A DNA stretch of 64,000 nucleotides from Sulfopaludibacter sp035606355 (GCA_035606355.1 DATNFO010000067.1:62001-126000), one strand, 5' to 3'; shown: positions 1-8,974, numbered from the stretch's first letter. Translations and numbers: made by a program. Notes: generated by a model not told the origin, from the sequence alone.

Positions 1-2
1 AG

Positions 3-194
3 GGTCAGGAAGACGTATTCCCGGTGGCGCAGTTCGAGAAGCTCTGGGGCGATATGACTATGCTGACCGAGCTCGACTGCCGCTTCATCGCTGTCGAACG
101 GCAACGCGGCCAGCAGCTCAAGGAGCCTGCGCAGCTCGATGCCTGGCTGCGCGACGGCTCGGCAGCGTATGTGGAACGCCTGTGCGGTTTATAA
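3..194 (+). CDS. 3' end of a gene of unknown function (truncated by window edge)
   Basis: An open frame runs from the first bases of the window to a TAA at 192-194 and encodes about 63 residues. The visible part is mixed charged/hydrophobic with several aromatic residues (it includes FEKLWGDMTML and ends YVERLCGL) and has no membrane segment. I do not recognise the family; the N-terminus lies outside the window. Its stop codon overlaps the TATAAT-like hexamer (190-195) that probably serves the next gene. Confidence 0.5.
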   Translation, partial: GQEDVFPVAQFEKLWGDMTMLTELDCRFIAVERQRGQQLKEPAQLDAWLRDGSAAYVERLCGL

Positions 195-195
195 T
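190..195 (+). promoter_or_regulatory. Putative -10 element for the 216 gene
   Basis: TATAAT is a perfect -10 hexamer ending 20 nt before the ATG at 216. No good -35 is visible 17 nt upstream. A GGAGGG Shine-Dalgarno at 206-211 would lie within a short leader of roughly 14 nt. Confidence 0.45.
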
Positions 196-215
196 GTCCC
201 CAACTGGAGGGACAC

Positions 216-1001
216 ATGCCGAGGTTCCTGCTTGCGGCCATGGTTTTGGCTGCCGCCGCGCAAACACCCGCCACAAAAGCGCCGCTTGAATTTGAAGTAG
301 CGTCCGTAAAACACACAGTCGATCGCGAAGCCGCCGGAAGGATCGTGCATCTACCCGGCGAGGTGGGCTATCGCGGAAATAACGCGCCGCTGATGCTGTA
401 CCTGCAGGTTGCGTATCAAATCCGGCCGGCGCAAATCGTCGCGCCGGAGTGGGTGAACTCCGAACTCATCGACGTAGAAGCCAAAGCGGGACGCACCTGT
501 ACGGCCGATGAGCTCCATGAGATGCTGCAGCATCTGCTGGAAGAACGGTTCCACATGAAGCTCCATCGCGAAACCAGAATGGAAAACGGCTACGCGCTGG
601 TGGTGGACAATGGCGCGCCGAAGCTCAAGGATCACGATCCCGAGGACCACGTGAGTATGCCCATCACAGGTTTCGGCCCACACACGGCGCAGAATGTCAC
701 CATGCAATACTTCGCCTTCTTCCTGTCGCAGGAAGTTGGGCAGACCGTCGTAGATAAAACCGGCCTCACAGGGCACTACGATTTTGAGGCCACATGGTAT
801 CCCGACCCGAGCACGTTCATCGCGCCTCCGCAGCCGCCCGGCGCTCCCGCTGAACAAAGCCCGGCGATGTTCCGGCAAATGCCATCCGGGCCGACGGTTT
901 TCGATGCACTGAAAAAGCAGCTTGGCCTTCGACTGGAGAAAACCAAAGTCCCCGTCGATCACCTGGTCATCGACAGCATCGACAAACTCACCGAGAACTA
1001 G
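216..1001 (+). CDS. TIGR03435 family secreted protein
   Basis: A 261-residue protein of the TIGR03435 family, known mainly from Solibacter-type Acidobacteria and without an established function. Residues 1-20 form a signal peptide (LLAAMVLAAAAQTPA). Family landmarks follow: FEVASVKHT, the AYQIRPAQIVAPEW segment, LLEERFHMKLHRET, VVDKTGLTGHYDFEATW and the C-terminal LGLRLEKTKVPVDHLVIDS. The start is fixed by GGAGGG four nt upstream. The 3' end overlaps the convergent 988-1950 gene by 14 bp. It is probably exported; anything beyond that would be a guess. Confidence 0.85.
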   Translation: MPRFLLAAMVLAAAAQTPATKAPLEFEVASVKHTVDREAAGRIVHLPGEVGYRGNNAPLMLYLQVAYQIRPAQIVAPEWVNSELIDVEAKAGRTCTADELHEMLQHLLEERFHMKLHRETRMENGYALVVDNGAPKLKDHDPEDHVSMPITGFGPHTAQNVTMQYFAFFLSQEVGQTVVDKTGLTGHYDFEATWYPDPSTFIAPPQPPGAPAEQSPAMFRQMPSGPTVFDALKKQLGLRLEKTKVPVDHLVIDSIDKLTEN

Positions 1002-1950
1002 CGCTCGCGAGTTCCCCGATTCGAGTCTCGATGGACGCAGCCCAGCACGCGGCCTGCCGGGCGGTCGCCCCTGAAGCCCGCAGGCCCGCCTCGAGTTGTT
1101 CCTGCTTCGCTCTTTGCAGGTAAGGCAGCAGCCACTGCGCGTCCGCAACAGTAATCCCGTCCTTGATATCCGCGGAATTCTTGCCTTCATACGCAAAGAC
1201 CAACGATCCATCCGGCCCGCGCCGCACAAAATCCGGAGTGTCCCGGGCGAACGCCGCGCAATCGCTCTGGTCGCGCCGCAAGGCTCCGCCCCAGCGACCC
1301 ATGGACGCGCCCCAGTCATACATCGAATACACCTCGCCTTGGGGCGTGCGGAAGATGGCGTTGTTGGAATCGTCGCCGAAGCGGGCGTCTTTCGCATCCC
1401 AGTTGGAGAGCAGCATCATCACGATCTTCAGCCCGGCAAGCTCATGCGTGCCGCGAAAGGGATTGTCCTGCCACGCCCACACCTTGCCCTGCTGAAACTC
1501 CATGTCTTTATCGCCGCGAGGCTCAAAGCGCGCTCGTGCGAACGTGCCATCCGGCTTCACCACGCGGCGGGCGCGGTGCAGCAACTTCGGCATCTCTTCC
1601 ACTTTTCCGCCCGCTACGAAATAAGTATGCTCGGCGAAGTACCCGATGGCGCCGAGAAAGCGGGGCGCGAAGCACTCCGGAATGACTTCCGCCCCGAACT
1701 TCACGCTCCACGTGCGACCCTTGGCGTCGCGGACGGTCAGCTTCGGCGTAGTGCCGCTCAAATCTTCTTTCTCGAAATGAAACGGCGGAGCAGGCGCGGC
1801 TCCGCATCCCTCCACTCCGCACGTCCAGTCTTCTATGGTGAAAGGCCGCGGAGCGCGCCAAAGAGTTTGTGCGTGCAAGCTGGCTGAGGCCAGAAGCAAA
1901 ATCGCGAGAATTGGATGACGAACAGCATTGCACTTCTCGTCGCGCTGCAT
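988..1950 (-). CDS. Secreted protein of unknown function
   Basis: About 320 residues. A hydrophobic stretch (ILAILLLASASLHAQ) near residue 15 looks like a signal peptide. The mature part is rich in Trp, Asp and Gly and contains LLSNWDAKDARFGDD and MYDWGASMGRWGG, faintly like lipid- or nucleotide-kinase folds (the NWDxK pattern), but I cannot name a family. The only in-frame ATG near the signal peptide lies inside a copy of the extragenic repeat (module around 1935-1970), so residues 1-6 seem to be repeat-derived. No Shine-Dalgarno is visible. It overlaps the convergent TIGR03435 gene by 14 bp. Confidence 0.7.
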   Translation of the reverse strand: MQRDEKCNAVRHPILAILLLASASLHAQTLWRAPRPFTIEDWTCGVEGCGAAPAPPFHFEKEDLSGTTPKLTVRDAKGRTWSVKFGAEVIPECFAPRFLGAIGYFAEHTYFVAGGKVEEMPKLLHRARRVVKPDGTFARARFEPRGDKDMEFQQGKVWAWQDNPFRGTHELAGLKIVMMLLSNWDAKDARFGDDSNNAIFRTPQGEVYSMYDWGASMGRWGGALRRDQSDCAAFARDTPDFVRRGPDGSLVFAYEGKNSADIKDGITVADAQWLLPYLQRAKQEQLEAGLRASGATARQAACWAASIETRIGELASASSR

Positions 1951-2172
1951 TCGTTTTTCGATGCACCTTTTACCGCTTCCTGACGGTCGCGGCTCCGTTA
2001 GGAGCATGCGGCGGTTACGGAGCCGCGACCGTAAGGGAGCGGTAAACGGTGCCGTGGATGCGAGGGCGTTTCGAACGCGGGAAAAAACGTGGGCGAGCGG
2101 TAAACGGTATTTCGAAAGTAGCATCCAGAATGACGTCCTAACGGAGCCGCGACCGTGAAGGAGCGGTAAACG
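1935..2172. repeat. Extragenic palindromic repeat cluster, copy 1
   Basis: A long inverted repeat spans about 1970-2046: the left arm begins TACCGCTTCCTGACGGTCG and the right arm ends GACCGTAAGGGAGCGGTAA, with about 15 nt between arms. A half copy of the right arm recurs at 2139-2172. The left flank 1935-1970 is the reverse complement of the satellite unit seen at 5715-5760. The same family occurs at 5357-5805 and 14700-14950. Confidence 0.85.
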
Positions 2173-2186
2173 GAATTTCGAAGCCC

Positions 2187-2810
2187 TCACCGCCAGATCC
2201 TTCCCAGCACCCGGGGCGAAAACTCGCGCGCCAGATTGAATCCGAACCGCAAGCCCATACTGATTCCAAATTCCACCGCGCCATCGGCAAGCGAGGTGGT
2301 GCTTCGGGGAGCCCACGTCCGCGAAACAAATGCGCCGATTGCTGTTCCACCGATCGCGGACACGGACACGGAGCGTCCTCCATCATCGTGCCGCGCCAGC
2401 AGTGCGCTCTCCGCCGCATAGGCAATCCGCGCCGCCACATTCCGCTTCCCTGAAGCGAAGTAACGATTGTCCTCATGACGCCACAGCGCGAGCCCATTCT
2501 CGAACGTCTGCCCGATCACCCGCTGCCCATACAGACTGCCCATCCGCAGCGCATATCCTTCCGTTCCCTGCCCGTATTCGCGCGGGCGGTTCACGCCCTG
2601 GTACACTCCGGCCTGCACCGCGGTCTCGAAGAATGCCTGGGGTCCGGCGATCTGCTTCTCATAGTTGGCCGCGCGCTCGGTCCGGCTCATCGGAACAAAG
2701 TCCTCCGCCAGGCGCACGTCGCACAATTGCGACTGCCCCATTGCCGCTCCGGCCAGAAACAAACTGATCGCTATCAACCGGTTCCACATGTGCCCGTGGG
2801 ATTGCTGCAT
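2187..2810 (-). CDS. Secreted protein of unknown function
   Basis: Up to 207 residues. A second ATG eight codons in (2789) gives a cleaner signal peptide, WNRLIAISLFLAGAAMGQ, and may be the true start; neither start has a clear Shine-Dalgarno. The mature part has no cysteine-rich or catalytic motif I recognise. Its C-terminal half carries glycine-rich, alternating segments (GGTAIGAFVSRTW, GISMGLRFGFNLAREF) that could belong to a membrane-associated or beta-barrel-like domain. It is probably exported, function unknown. Confidence 0.65.
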   Translation of the reverse strand: MQQSHGHMWNRLIAISLFLAGAAMGQSQLCDVRLAEDFVPMSRTERAANYEKQIAGPQAFFETAVQAGVYQGVNRPREYGQGTEGYALRMGSLYGQRVIGQTFENGLALWRHEDNRYFASGKRNVAARIAYAAESALLARHDDGGRSVSVSAIGGTAIGAFVSRTWAPRSTTSLADGAVEFGISMGLRFGFNLAREFSPRVLGRIWR

Positions 2811-2908
2811 GCCGTCTGCCAGCCGGAGGCTTACAATTGACCAAAGTGGAAGTCATCACACAGTGCACGCAAACGCGGTCGGATGCGTCAAGGAGTTAGA
2901 GCGTCATC

Positions 2909-3673
2909 ATGTTTCGACGAGTGCTCATCCTCACTGCTATCACGGCGGCTGCCGCAGCGGCGCAACCCGGAGAACCGCCGCCCCTCGTACAGATCGTGCG
3001 CCGGCCGGGAATCAACGCCGTCCCTTTGCGGGATTACGCCAGCGTTCGCGCCGCCGTGGACGTGCTTGGCATTACGGCGATGACCGGGGTGCCGGAAACG
3101 TGGCAGGTCGAAATGCACGATGCTTTCGCCAGCATCGAAGCCCTTGACCGTGCCTTCACCACCGCGGGCATCGCGCAACCTCGCCCGCTGGAGCCCTCGC
3201 TGCCGCCGCGCACCATGATCGGCATATACCAGCCGGGGTGGAGCTACCGTCCGCGCGAGGCAGTCACCTTGCTGCCGAAAGCCCGCTTCGTTCTGGTTTC
3301 GATCTACCATATGCGGCCGGGCGGCGATAAGGGCCTCGGCGAACTCATGCGCCTGCGGCGCGAGAAGATGAACAGCGTGAATCTGGACCGGCCGGACCTG
3401 ATCTACCGGATCGTCTCCGGCGCGGAATCGGCGACCTACGTTGTCCTTGCGCCGATGGTCTCGCTCAAGATCCTCGACGACTCCGTGGCCGCGCTTCCCA
3501 CATACGCGGAACCGATTGCCGCTGCCGAGGCAGAAGCAGGCCAGCAGCAGGCCGCCGTGGACCTCAATCGCGAGAACCTCCTCTTCCGCGTCGACCCCGT
3601 TCTCAGCTACGTCTCCAATGACTTCGCGGCCGCGGACCAGGAGTTTTGGCGAGGGAAGTCCCGGGGGCAATAG
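2909..3673 (+). CDS. Secreted protein of unknown function
   Basis: 254 residues with a signal peptide (RVLILTAITAAAAAAQ). The mature part opens with a proline-rich stretch and has MIGIYQPGWSYRPREAV near the middle and a charged C-terminus. No recognisable catalytic motif or membrane segment. AAGGAG at about 2889 lies rather far (14 nt) from the ATG. A GC-rich hairpin follows the stop at once. The gene precedes the FHA-phosphatase on the same strand, with 40 bp between them. Confidence 0.7.
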   Translation: MFRRVLILTAITAAAAAAQPGEPPPLVQIVRRPGINAVPLRDYASVRAAVDVLGITAMTGVPETWQVEMHDAFASIEALDRAFTTAGIAQPRPLEPSLPPRTMIGIYQPGWSYRPREAVTLLPKARFVLVSIYHMRPGGDKGLGELMRLRREKMNSVNLDRPDLIYRIVSGAESATYVVLAPMVSLKILDDSVAALPTYAEPIAAAEAEAGQQQAAVDLNRENLLFRVDPVLSYVSNDFAAADQEFWRGKSRGQ

Positions 3674-3691
3674 ACGCCGCGGGCGTCCTTT
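3673..3691 (+). terminator. Hairpin after the 2909 gene, possible terminator
   Basis: GACGCC and GGCGTC form a 6-bp stem with a GCG loop directly after the stop codon, followed only by CTTT. The T run is short, so termination would be partial at best. Confidence 0.35.
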
Positions 3692-3696
3692 CAAGC

Positions 3697-3702
3697 TACA
3701 AT
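3697..3702 (+). promoter_or_regulatory. Putative -10 element (leaderless start) for the FHA-phosphatase gene
   Basis: TACAAT lies 11 nt before the ATG at 3714 and no Shine-Dalgarno is present. A transcript starting about 7 nt downstream would have almost no leader. No convincing -35 is visible. Confidence 0.4.
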
Positions 3703-3713
3703 TTGTAGCATCC

Positions 3714-5354
3714 ATGCCGCTTGAACTTCTGATCCAGTGCCCGGACGGACAGGTGAAAACCGTACCGCTCCTACGCGACCGGGTTTCGGTCGGCCGCTCC
3801 AACACCGCCGAGCTCTGCTTCCCGGAAGACGCCGGGCTTTCGCGCCAGCACTTCGCTTTCGAACCCGACGGCGAAGCATGGACCGTGCAGGATCTCGGCA
3901 GCAAGAACGGCACGTTCGTCAATAACATTCCGTTAAAAGCACGCCTGATTCTGAAGCCGGGCGACCGCATTACGGCCGGCCACCTCTCCATCATCTACGC
4001 ACCGCAATCCATGCCGGATAAGCCGGGCGTAGTGGTGTTCGAAGGCGGCGACGCCGGTTCGCCGAGCACTTCCACGGTGGTCACCAGCCTGGAAGGCGCG
4101 CTCTCCAACCAGACGCTGGCGTTCGAAAAGCCCGGACCGAAAGCGTCGGCGCCGCTGCAGGCGCTCATCCGCGCCGGCCAGGAACTCAGCGAAAACCGGC
4201 CGCTCGACGAACTCTTCCCCGTGATTCTCGATCTCGCCATCTCCGCCGTCAATGCGCAGCGCGGAGTCGTCATGATCCTCGAAGGCGACCAGCTTTTGCC
4301 GCGCGCGCATAAAGGCGATGGCTTCCGCATCTCCAGCGCGGTGCGCGACCGGGTCATCAATGAAAAATGCTCCATTCTGGTGCGCGACGCGCAACTCGAC
4401 GATGCGTTTAAGGCGCGCATGAGCATCGTGGAACAGAAGGTCCACACCATGATGGCAGCGCCGCTGCAAACCAAAGAGCGGATTATCGGCCTCATCTATG
4501 TGGATTCGCCGTTCGTGCTGCGCGAATTCACGAAAGACGATCTGAACCTGCTTACAGTGATGGCTAACGTCGCGGCCATCCGCATCGAGAACGCTCGCCT
4601 CGCCGAAGTAGAGGCTGCCGAACGCATCATGCAGCGCGATCTCTCGCAGGCTGCCGAAATTCAGGGCCGCATGCTACCCGAAGCGCCCCCGCCGGTGCCC
4701 GGCACGGACCTCGCCGGTTTCAACGCCGCCTGCCGCACCGTCGGCGGCGATTACTACGATTTTTTCCCGTACAACAACGGCCGCGTGGGCATGGCGCTCG
4801 GCGACGTTTCCGGCAAAGGCATGCCGGCCAGCCTCATGATGATGGCGCTTCATGCGCGCGTGCAGGTGCTGGCCGAGGACCCCGGCGACCTCGGCGCGTT
4901 TATGATGCGGCTGAACAAGGCGACCTGCGCCAACTGCCCGTCCAACCGCTTTATCACGTTCGTTTTCTGCGTGCTCAACACCATGAGCGGCGATTTGGCA
5001 TTCGCCAACGCCGGACACAATCCCGCGATCCTCATTCGCGCCAACGGACAGGCCGAGTTGCTGGAGGGCGGAGGGCCGGTACTCGGCATTCTCTCCATCG
5101 CACCGTATAGCGAGCAGCACGCCGTGCTGAATCCCGGCGACATGCTGGTGCTTTATAGCGACGGCGTCACCGAAGCGACCAACAGCGTGTACGACGAGTA
5201 CGGCGAGGAGCGCTTCATCGAAGTGTTGAAAGAGCATCGCGACCGGCCCGCCTCGGAGATCGTGCAGGCTGTCACGAAGTCGCTCACGGCATTCGCGGCC
5301 GGAGCGCCGCAAGCGGACGATATCACGCTGGTGGTCGCCAAGCGCACTAGCTGA
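3714..5354 (+). CDS. FHA-GAF-SpoIIE/PP2C serine phosphatase
   Basis: A 546-residue cytosolic signalling protein. An FHA domain spans about residues 22-90, with VSVGRS, SRQH (43-46) and GSKNGT, which bind phosphothreonine. A GAF-like domain follows at about 150-300 (LIYVDSPFVLREF), then a linker helix and a SpoIIE-type PP2C phosphatase domain (about 345-544) with metal-binding motifs GGDYYDFF, GDVSGKGMPA, NAGHNP, YSDGVTEATN and ADDITLVV. This architecture fits an RsbU-like partner-switching phosphatase that responds to kinase signals and a small ligand. The ATG at 3714 is chosen because the FHA fold starts about 20 residues later. Confidence 0.9.
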   Translation: MPLELLIQCPDGQVKTVPLLRDRVSVGRSNTAELCFPEDAGLSRQHFAFEPDGEAWTVQDLGSKNGTFVNNIPLKARLILKPGDRITAGHLSIIYAPQSMPDKPGVVVFEGGDAGSPSTSTVVTSLEGALSNQTLAFEKPGPKASAPLQALIRAGQELSENRPLDELFPVILDLAISAVNAQRGVVMILEGDQLLPRAHKGDGFRISSAVRDRVINEKCSILVRDAQLDDAFKARMSIVEQKVHTMMAAPLQTKERIIGLIYVDSPFVLREFTKDDLNLLTVMANVAAIRIENARLAEVEAAERIMQRDLSQAAEIQGRMLPEAPPPVPGTDLAGFNAACRTVGGDYYDFFPYNNGRVGMALGDVSGKGMPASLMMMALHARVQVLAEDPGDLGAFMMRLNKATCANCPSNRFITFVFCVLNTMSGDLAFANAGHNPAILIRANGQAELLEGGGPVLGILSIAPYSEQHAVLNPGDMLVLYSDGVTEATNSVYDEYGEERFIEVLKEHRDRPASEIVQAVTKSLTAFAAGAPQADDITLVVAKRTS

Positions 5355-5356
5355 CC

Positions 5357-5805
5357 GAATTGCTTTTTTGCCGACTTCGTAACGCACTCGCATCCCCGAC
5401 ACCTTTTGCTGCTCCCCTACGGGCTTGTGAAGAATTATCGAATTGCTTCTTCCCGCATTCAAACGCACTCGCATCCCCGGCACCTTTTACCGCTCCCTTA
5501 CGGCGCTTGTGAAGAAATATCGAATTGCTTTTTTCCGACTTCGTAACGCACTCGCATCCCCGGCACCTTTTACCGCTCCCTAACGGTCACGGCTCCGTAT
5601 GTACATGATTCCGACAACGGAGCCGTGACCGTGAGGGAGCGGTAAACGGTGTATGGAAAGACGAATGAAGTGCGACGAGAACGGCAGCCGGATTTTTCGC
5701 AAGCCTGTTAGGGAGCGGTAAAAGGTGCATCGAAAGGCGGATGAAGTGCGACGAGAACGGCAGCCGGATTTTTTCCCAAATCCGTGAGGGAGCGGTAAAC
5801 GATGC
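5357..5805. repeat. Composite extragenic repeat block, copy 2
   Basis: The core is a long inverted repeat at about 5570-5645 (arms TACCGCTCCCTAACGGTCAC and GTGACCGTGAGGGAGCGGTA, roughly 20-nt loop). On the left are about three tandem copies of a 75-83 nt unit containing GCACTCGCATCCCCGGCACC (about 5357-5437, 5438-5520, 5521-5569). On the right are two copies of a different 73-76 nt unit containing GAAGTGCGACGAGAACGGCA (5649-5724, 5725-5797). Each satellite ends in an agcggtaaa-like half arm. The block fills the whole gap between the phosphatase and the methyltransferase-like gene, and no coding frame is credible in it. Confidence 0.85.
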
Positions 5806-5807
5806 AA

Positions 5808-6359
5808 CTACCGCACAAAGGGAATGTAACCCGGCACACGGCGCCGATAGTTCTCGAACTGCTCGCCGAAGCGGCCCGCGAGCAGACCGTCTTCGCAGCG
5901 AACGCGGATCTCCGTACCGGCGATATATATCGCTACGGCGACCACAATCCAAACGGGCGAGGTCCATACCAACGCCGTCGCAAGCAGCATCGCGAATAGC
6001 GATGCATAGATCGGATGCCGCACGACTCCGTACGGCCCGGTGCGCACAAGTTCGTGATCGTGATACAGCCCCGCGTGAACGCGAAACATGCGGCCCAAGT
6101 GGCGCACGCTGGTGAAGGCGAGCAGCACGGCAACTACCGTCAGCAGCATCCCCGACGCAAGCCGCACAATGGACTGCACCGGCGCGGGAAACGCAAATGC
6201 GATCGCGAATGCCGCCACTTCCAGCAGCAAGCCGATTCGCGTCGGCCCAGCTACGGTGATCGACGGCCGCTTCTGCACGTGCGGCGCCTGAAACAGGAAT
6301 GGATACCACCACACAACCCAGGCGATCGCCAGTTCTATCAATGCCACCGTTCTCAGCAT
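5808..6359 (-). CDS. Isoprenylcysteine carboxyl methyltransferase-like membrane protein
   Basis: 183 residues with several membrane segments (LIELAIAWVVWWYPFLF, IGLLLEVAAFAIAFAF, LLTVVAVLLAF, LFAMLLATALVW). The motif LVRTGPYGVVRHPIYAS followed by EDGLLAGRFGEQFENY is the SAM-binding signature of the ICMT/NnrU-like methyltransferase superfamily. The substrate is unknown; in bacteria these are usually not prenylcysteine enzymes. The ATG lies 1 nt after the stop of the upstream ADOP permease, so the two are translationally coupled. The 3' end abuts the repeat block. Confidence 0.8.
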   Translation of the reverse strand: MLRTVALIELAIAWVVWWYPFLFQAPHVQKRPSITVAGPTRIGLLLEVAAFAIAFAFPAPVQSIVRLASGMLLTVVAVLLAFTSVRHLGRMFRVHAGLYHDHELVRTGPYGVVRHPIYASLFAMLLATALVWTSPVWIVVAVAIYIAGTEIRVRCEDGLLAGRFGEQFENYRRRVPGYIPFVR

Positions 6360-6360
6360 T

Positions 6361-8823
6361 CTATTCCTGCCGGAGCGCGGACATCGGATCGACCCGCAGC
6401 GCGCGCCTCGCGGGAATCACCGCGGCGGCGACGGCGACCAGCACCAGCACCGCGCATCCCGTCACGAAGCTCCACGGATCGTGGGGGCTCACACGATACA
6501 ACAGGTTGGCCATCAATCGCGTGGCCGCAAATGCCGCCACCGCTCCCACGGCCACACCGAGGCCGGCGAGCCGCACCCCCCGGCCGACAACCATCCGGAA
6601 GATGGCGCGGCGCTCCGCTCCCAGTGCCACGCGAATCCCGATCTCTCGCGTGCGCTGTGCCGTAGTGTAGGAGAGCACGCCCGCCGAACCTAGTGCCGCG
6701 AGCAACACCGCAATGCCCGCGAACCAACCGAGCAGCACGGTATCGAAGCGCTGCGCCGCCGATGATTCGTGCACCATTTCCGCAAGCGTCTGCACCCTGC
6801 CGATGGCGAGACCGGGATCGAGCGACCGCACGGCGGCGGTAAGAGCATGCGCCATGGCCGCGGGGTCGCCCTGCGTACGCACGATCAGGTGGCGCGCGCG
6901 CACTCCTCCGGCCAAAGGATCCCCGACCGTCGCTTCCGGCGTCTGCGCAAGCGGCTGATAGATTCCGGGAACGGCGTCTTCGCTCAGGGGGCCCTGCTTA
7001 ATATCTGCGACAACGCCGACGATCGTCAACCACGGCGCGGATCCACGTATGCCGAACTTAATCCGCCGGCCAAGCGCGCCATTCGGAAAGAAGTGGCGGG
7101 CCAGGGTGCGATTGACGATCGCCACGCCCTCCGAATCCGGGCCGTCGGACGCGGTGAACAATCGCCCGGCCACCAACTTGACTCCCAGCGCCGGAAAGTA
7201 GTCGCCGGAGATGTATTCGGCCGAGGCGGTCGGCGCAACTCCTGAAGGCACGGCCGCGGCATTGTCGATGCTGAACGTCACCTGGCGCGCCATGTGAAGG
7301 GGAGTGGCGTTGGATTCCGCGGCGTACTTCACGCCGGGCAACTGCCGCGCCGCATCTCCCAGACGCTGGTAGAAAGAGCGTATATCGGCGGCCCAGGCGT
7401 AGGTGCTGCTGGGAAGCGAGAGGCTGACCTCGATGGCGTGGTCTGGAGCAAAACCAGGATCCGTCGCAGTCAATCGTTGAACGCTGCGGAGCAACAGGCC
7501 GGCGCCCACGAGCAGCACCAGCGCGAGGGCAAACTGGAGCGATACGAAGGACCCGAGCAGTCGCGTCTGCCCGCGTCCGGCAGATCCGCGAGCGGCCTGC
7601 TTCATTGCGTCGCCCGGAGCGCTACGGGTGGCGGCAAGGGCGGGCGCCACTCCGAAAAACGCCGCCGCCAGCGCCGCAATTGCGATCGTGAAAAGGAGAG
7701 CCGGGGTATCCAGGTGCGCGGTCGCCGAGCGCGGAAGGTCCAGCGGCGAGGAGCGCACAATCGCCTGCAAAATCGCACTCGCCAGCAACGCGCCGCACAC
7801 CGCGCCCGCGGCGGCGATGCACAGGCTTTCCGCCAGGACGGTGCGCGCCGAATCCCAACGGCTCGCGCCCAGCGCGGATCTCACGGCGAACTGCCGCCGG
7901 CGGCCGGCGGCTCGCGTGAGCATCAGGTTTGCAATGTCCGCGCAGGCGATCAGCAGCACCAGCATCACCGCACTGAGCAGAATGGTCAGGAGGGTCTGCG
8001 AACTACCGGTGATGTCCTCTTTCAGGGGGCGGAAGGTGACGGAAAGAGCCAGCCCGCGACCCTTGATGGTGGGCGGGTAAAACTCCAGCAGTTGCGAAGC
8101 GATGCGGCCGCCCTCCGAGCGCGCGGCATCGAGGCTCACACCGGGCCGCAGCCGGGCGATCACGCTGGTTGCGAAGCGCGCGCCGTACTGTACGCGCTCG
8201 GCCGGGGTATAACTCATCGGCACGATCACCGATGCAGGTTCACTGTTGTACGCGGGTCCGCGACTCGGCAGTTCCAGTCCTTCCGGCAGTACGCCGATCA
8301 CCTGATACGGCCGGCGGTCGATCAGCACGATGCGGCCGTTCACCGGCGCGCCCGCGAGTACGCTCTGCCATAAGCCGTAAGAAATCAGAGCGACTTGCGC
8401 GCCCTGCCGGTCCTCCTCTTCGGTGAACACACGGCCCTGCGCCGGCTGAATGCCGAGAGTCGCAAACAGCGTCGCGGTGGCGCGGACTCCCACCATGCGC
8501 TGCGGTGTGGAATCGAATGCCACTTCGTAATCGGCATTCTGAAATCCGCCCGCGCTCGCGAAGAGACGGTTGTCGCGCGCGAAAGCCAGATAATCCGGCG
8601 TGGCGAACGGAATGGACGCGAGCCCGGCGGTGGGAATGCCTTCGTAAACCGCGACCAGGCGCCCCGGGTCGCGATACGGCAACGCCTTCAGCAAAACTGC
8701 GTCGACCAGCGTGAACATGGCGCACGCGCCGCCGATTCCAATTGCAAGCGCAGCGACGGCAATCAGTGTAAAGGCCGGCGTACGCGCCAATTGCCGGAGC
8801 GCGCGGCGAAGGTCCGTAATCAT
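6361..8823 (-). CDS. ADOP-type FtsX/MacB permease
   Basis: About 820 residues of the acidobacterial duplicated orphan permease class: MacB periplasmic core plus FtsX membrane modules, duplicated. The N-terminal TM segment (FTLIAVAALAIGIGGACAMF) is followed by a periplasmic domain, a first FtsX module with LLIACADIANLMLTRAAGR, a second periplasmic domain and a C-terminal FtsX module ending IPARRALRVDPMSALRQE. No ATPase is encoded nearby. I start at the internal ATG (8823) because it gives MITDLRRALRQLARTP, the usual N-terminus, behind a G-rich Shine-Dalgarno-like stretch. It lacks the charged prefix domain seen in the 27085 and 40380 copies and has no PadR neighbour. Confidence 0.88.
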   Translation of the reverse strand: MITDLRRALRQLARTPAFTLIAVAALAIGIGGACAMFTLVDAVLLKALPYRDPGRLVAVYEGIPTAGLASIPFATPDYLAFARDNRLFASAGGFQNADYEVAFDSTPQRMVGVRATATLFATLGIQPAQGRVFTEEEDRQGAQVALISYGLWQSVLAGAPVNGRIVLIDRRPYQVIGVLPEGLELPSRGPAYNSEPASVIVPMSYTPAERVQYGARFATSVIARLRPGVSLDAARSEGGRIASQLLEFYPPTIKGRGLALSVTFRPLKEDITGSSQTLLTILLSAVMLVLLIACADIANLMLTRAAGRRRQFAVRSALGASRWDSARTVLAESLCIAAAGAVCGALLASAILQAIVRSSPLDLPRSATAHLDTPALLFTIAIAALAAAFFGVAPALAATRSAPGDAMKQAARGSAGRGQTRLLGSFVSLQFALALVLLVGAGLLLRSVQRLTATDPGFAPDHAIEVSLSLPSSTYAWAADIRSFYQRLGDAARQLPGVKYAAESNATPLHMARQVTFSIDNAAAVPSGVAPTASAEYISGDYFPALGVKLVAGRLFTASDGPDSEGVAIVNRTLARHFFPNGALGRRIKFGIRGSAPWLTIVGVVADIKQGPLSEDAVPGIYQPLAQTPEATVGDPLAGGVRARHLIVRTQGDPAAMAHALTAAVRSLDPGLAIGRVQTLAEMVHESSAAQRFDTVLLGWFAGIAVLLAALGSAGVLSYTTAQRTREIGIRVALGAERRAIFRMVVGRGVRLAGLGVAVGAVAAFAATRLMANLLYRVSPHDPWSFVTGCAVLVLVAVAAAVIPARRALRVDPMSALRQE

Positions 8824-8974
8824 AAGCCCCCGCCCAATTGTATCGGGGAAGTACGGACCGGCGGCAACAAGCGTCTGACGCCGGCTTTCGCCGAAGGCCG
8901 CGCACGCGTCCGCACTAACATTCTCTCGCCCGAAATTGTATCCGGAAGCGCTGAACATGGCGGCTGGCGTGTCC

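Noticed and set aside
351..1397. 348-codon minus-strand frame opposite the first TIGR03435 gene
   Set aside because: Overlaps two supported genes entirely, with shadow-type composition and no motif.
2330..3147. Several overlapping plus-strand frames opposite the 2187 gene
   Set aside because: Arg/Ser/Pro-rich shadows; the minus-strand frame has a signal peptide and coherent sequence.
5357..5805. Possible CRISPR array
   Set aside because: Units are 73-83 nt, nearly identical along their whole length, without unique spacers, and arranged around an inverted core; no cas genes.
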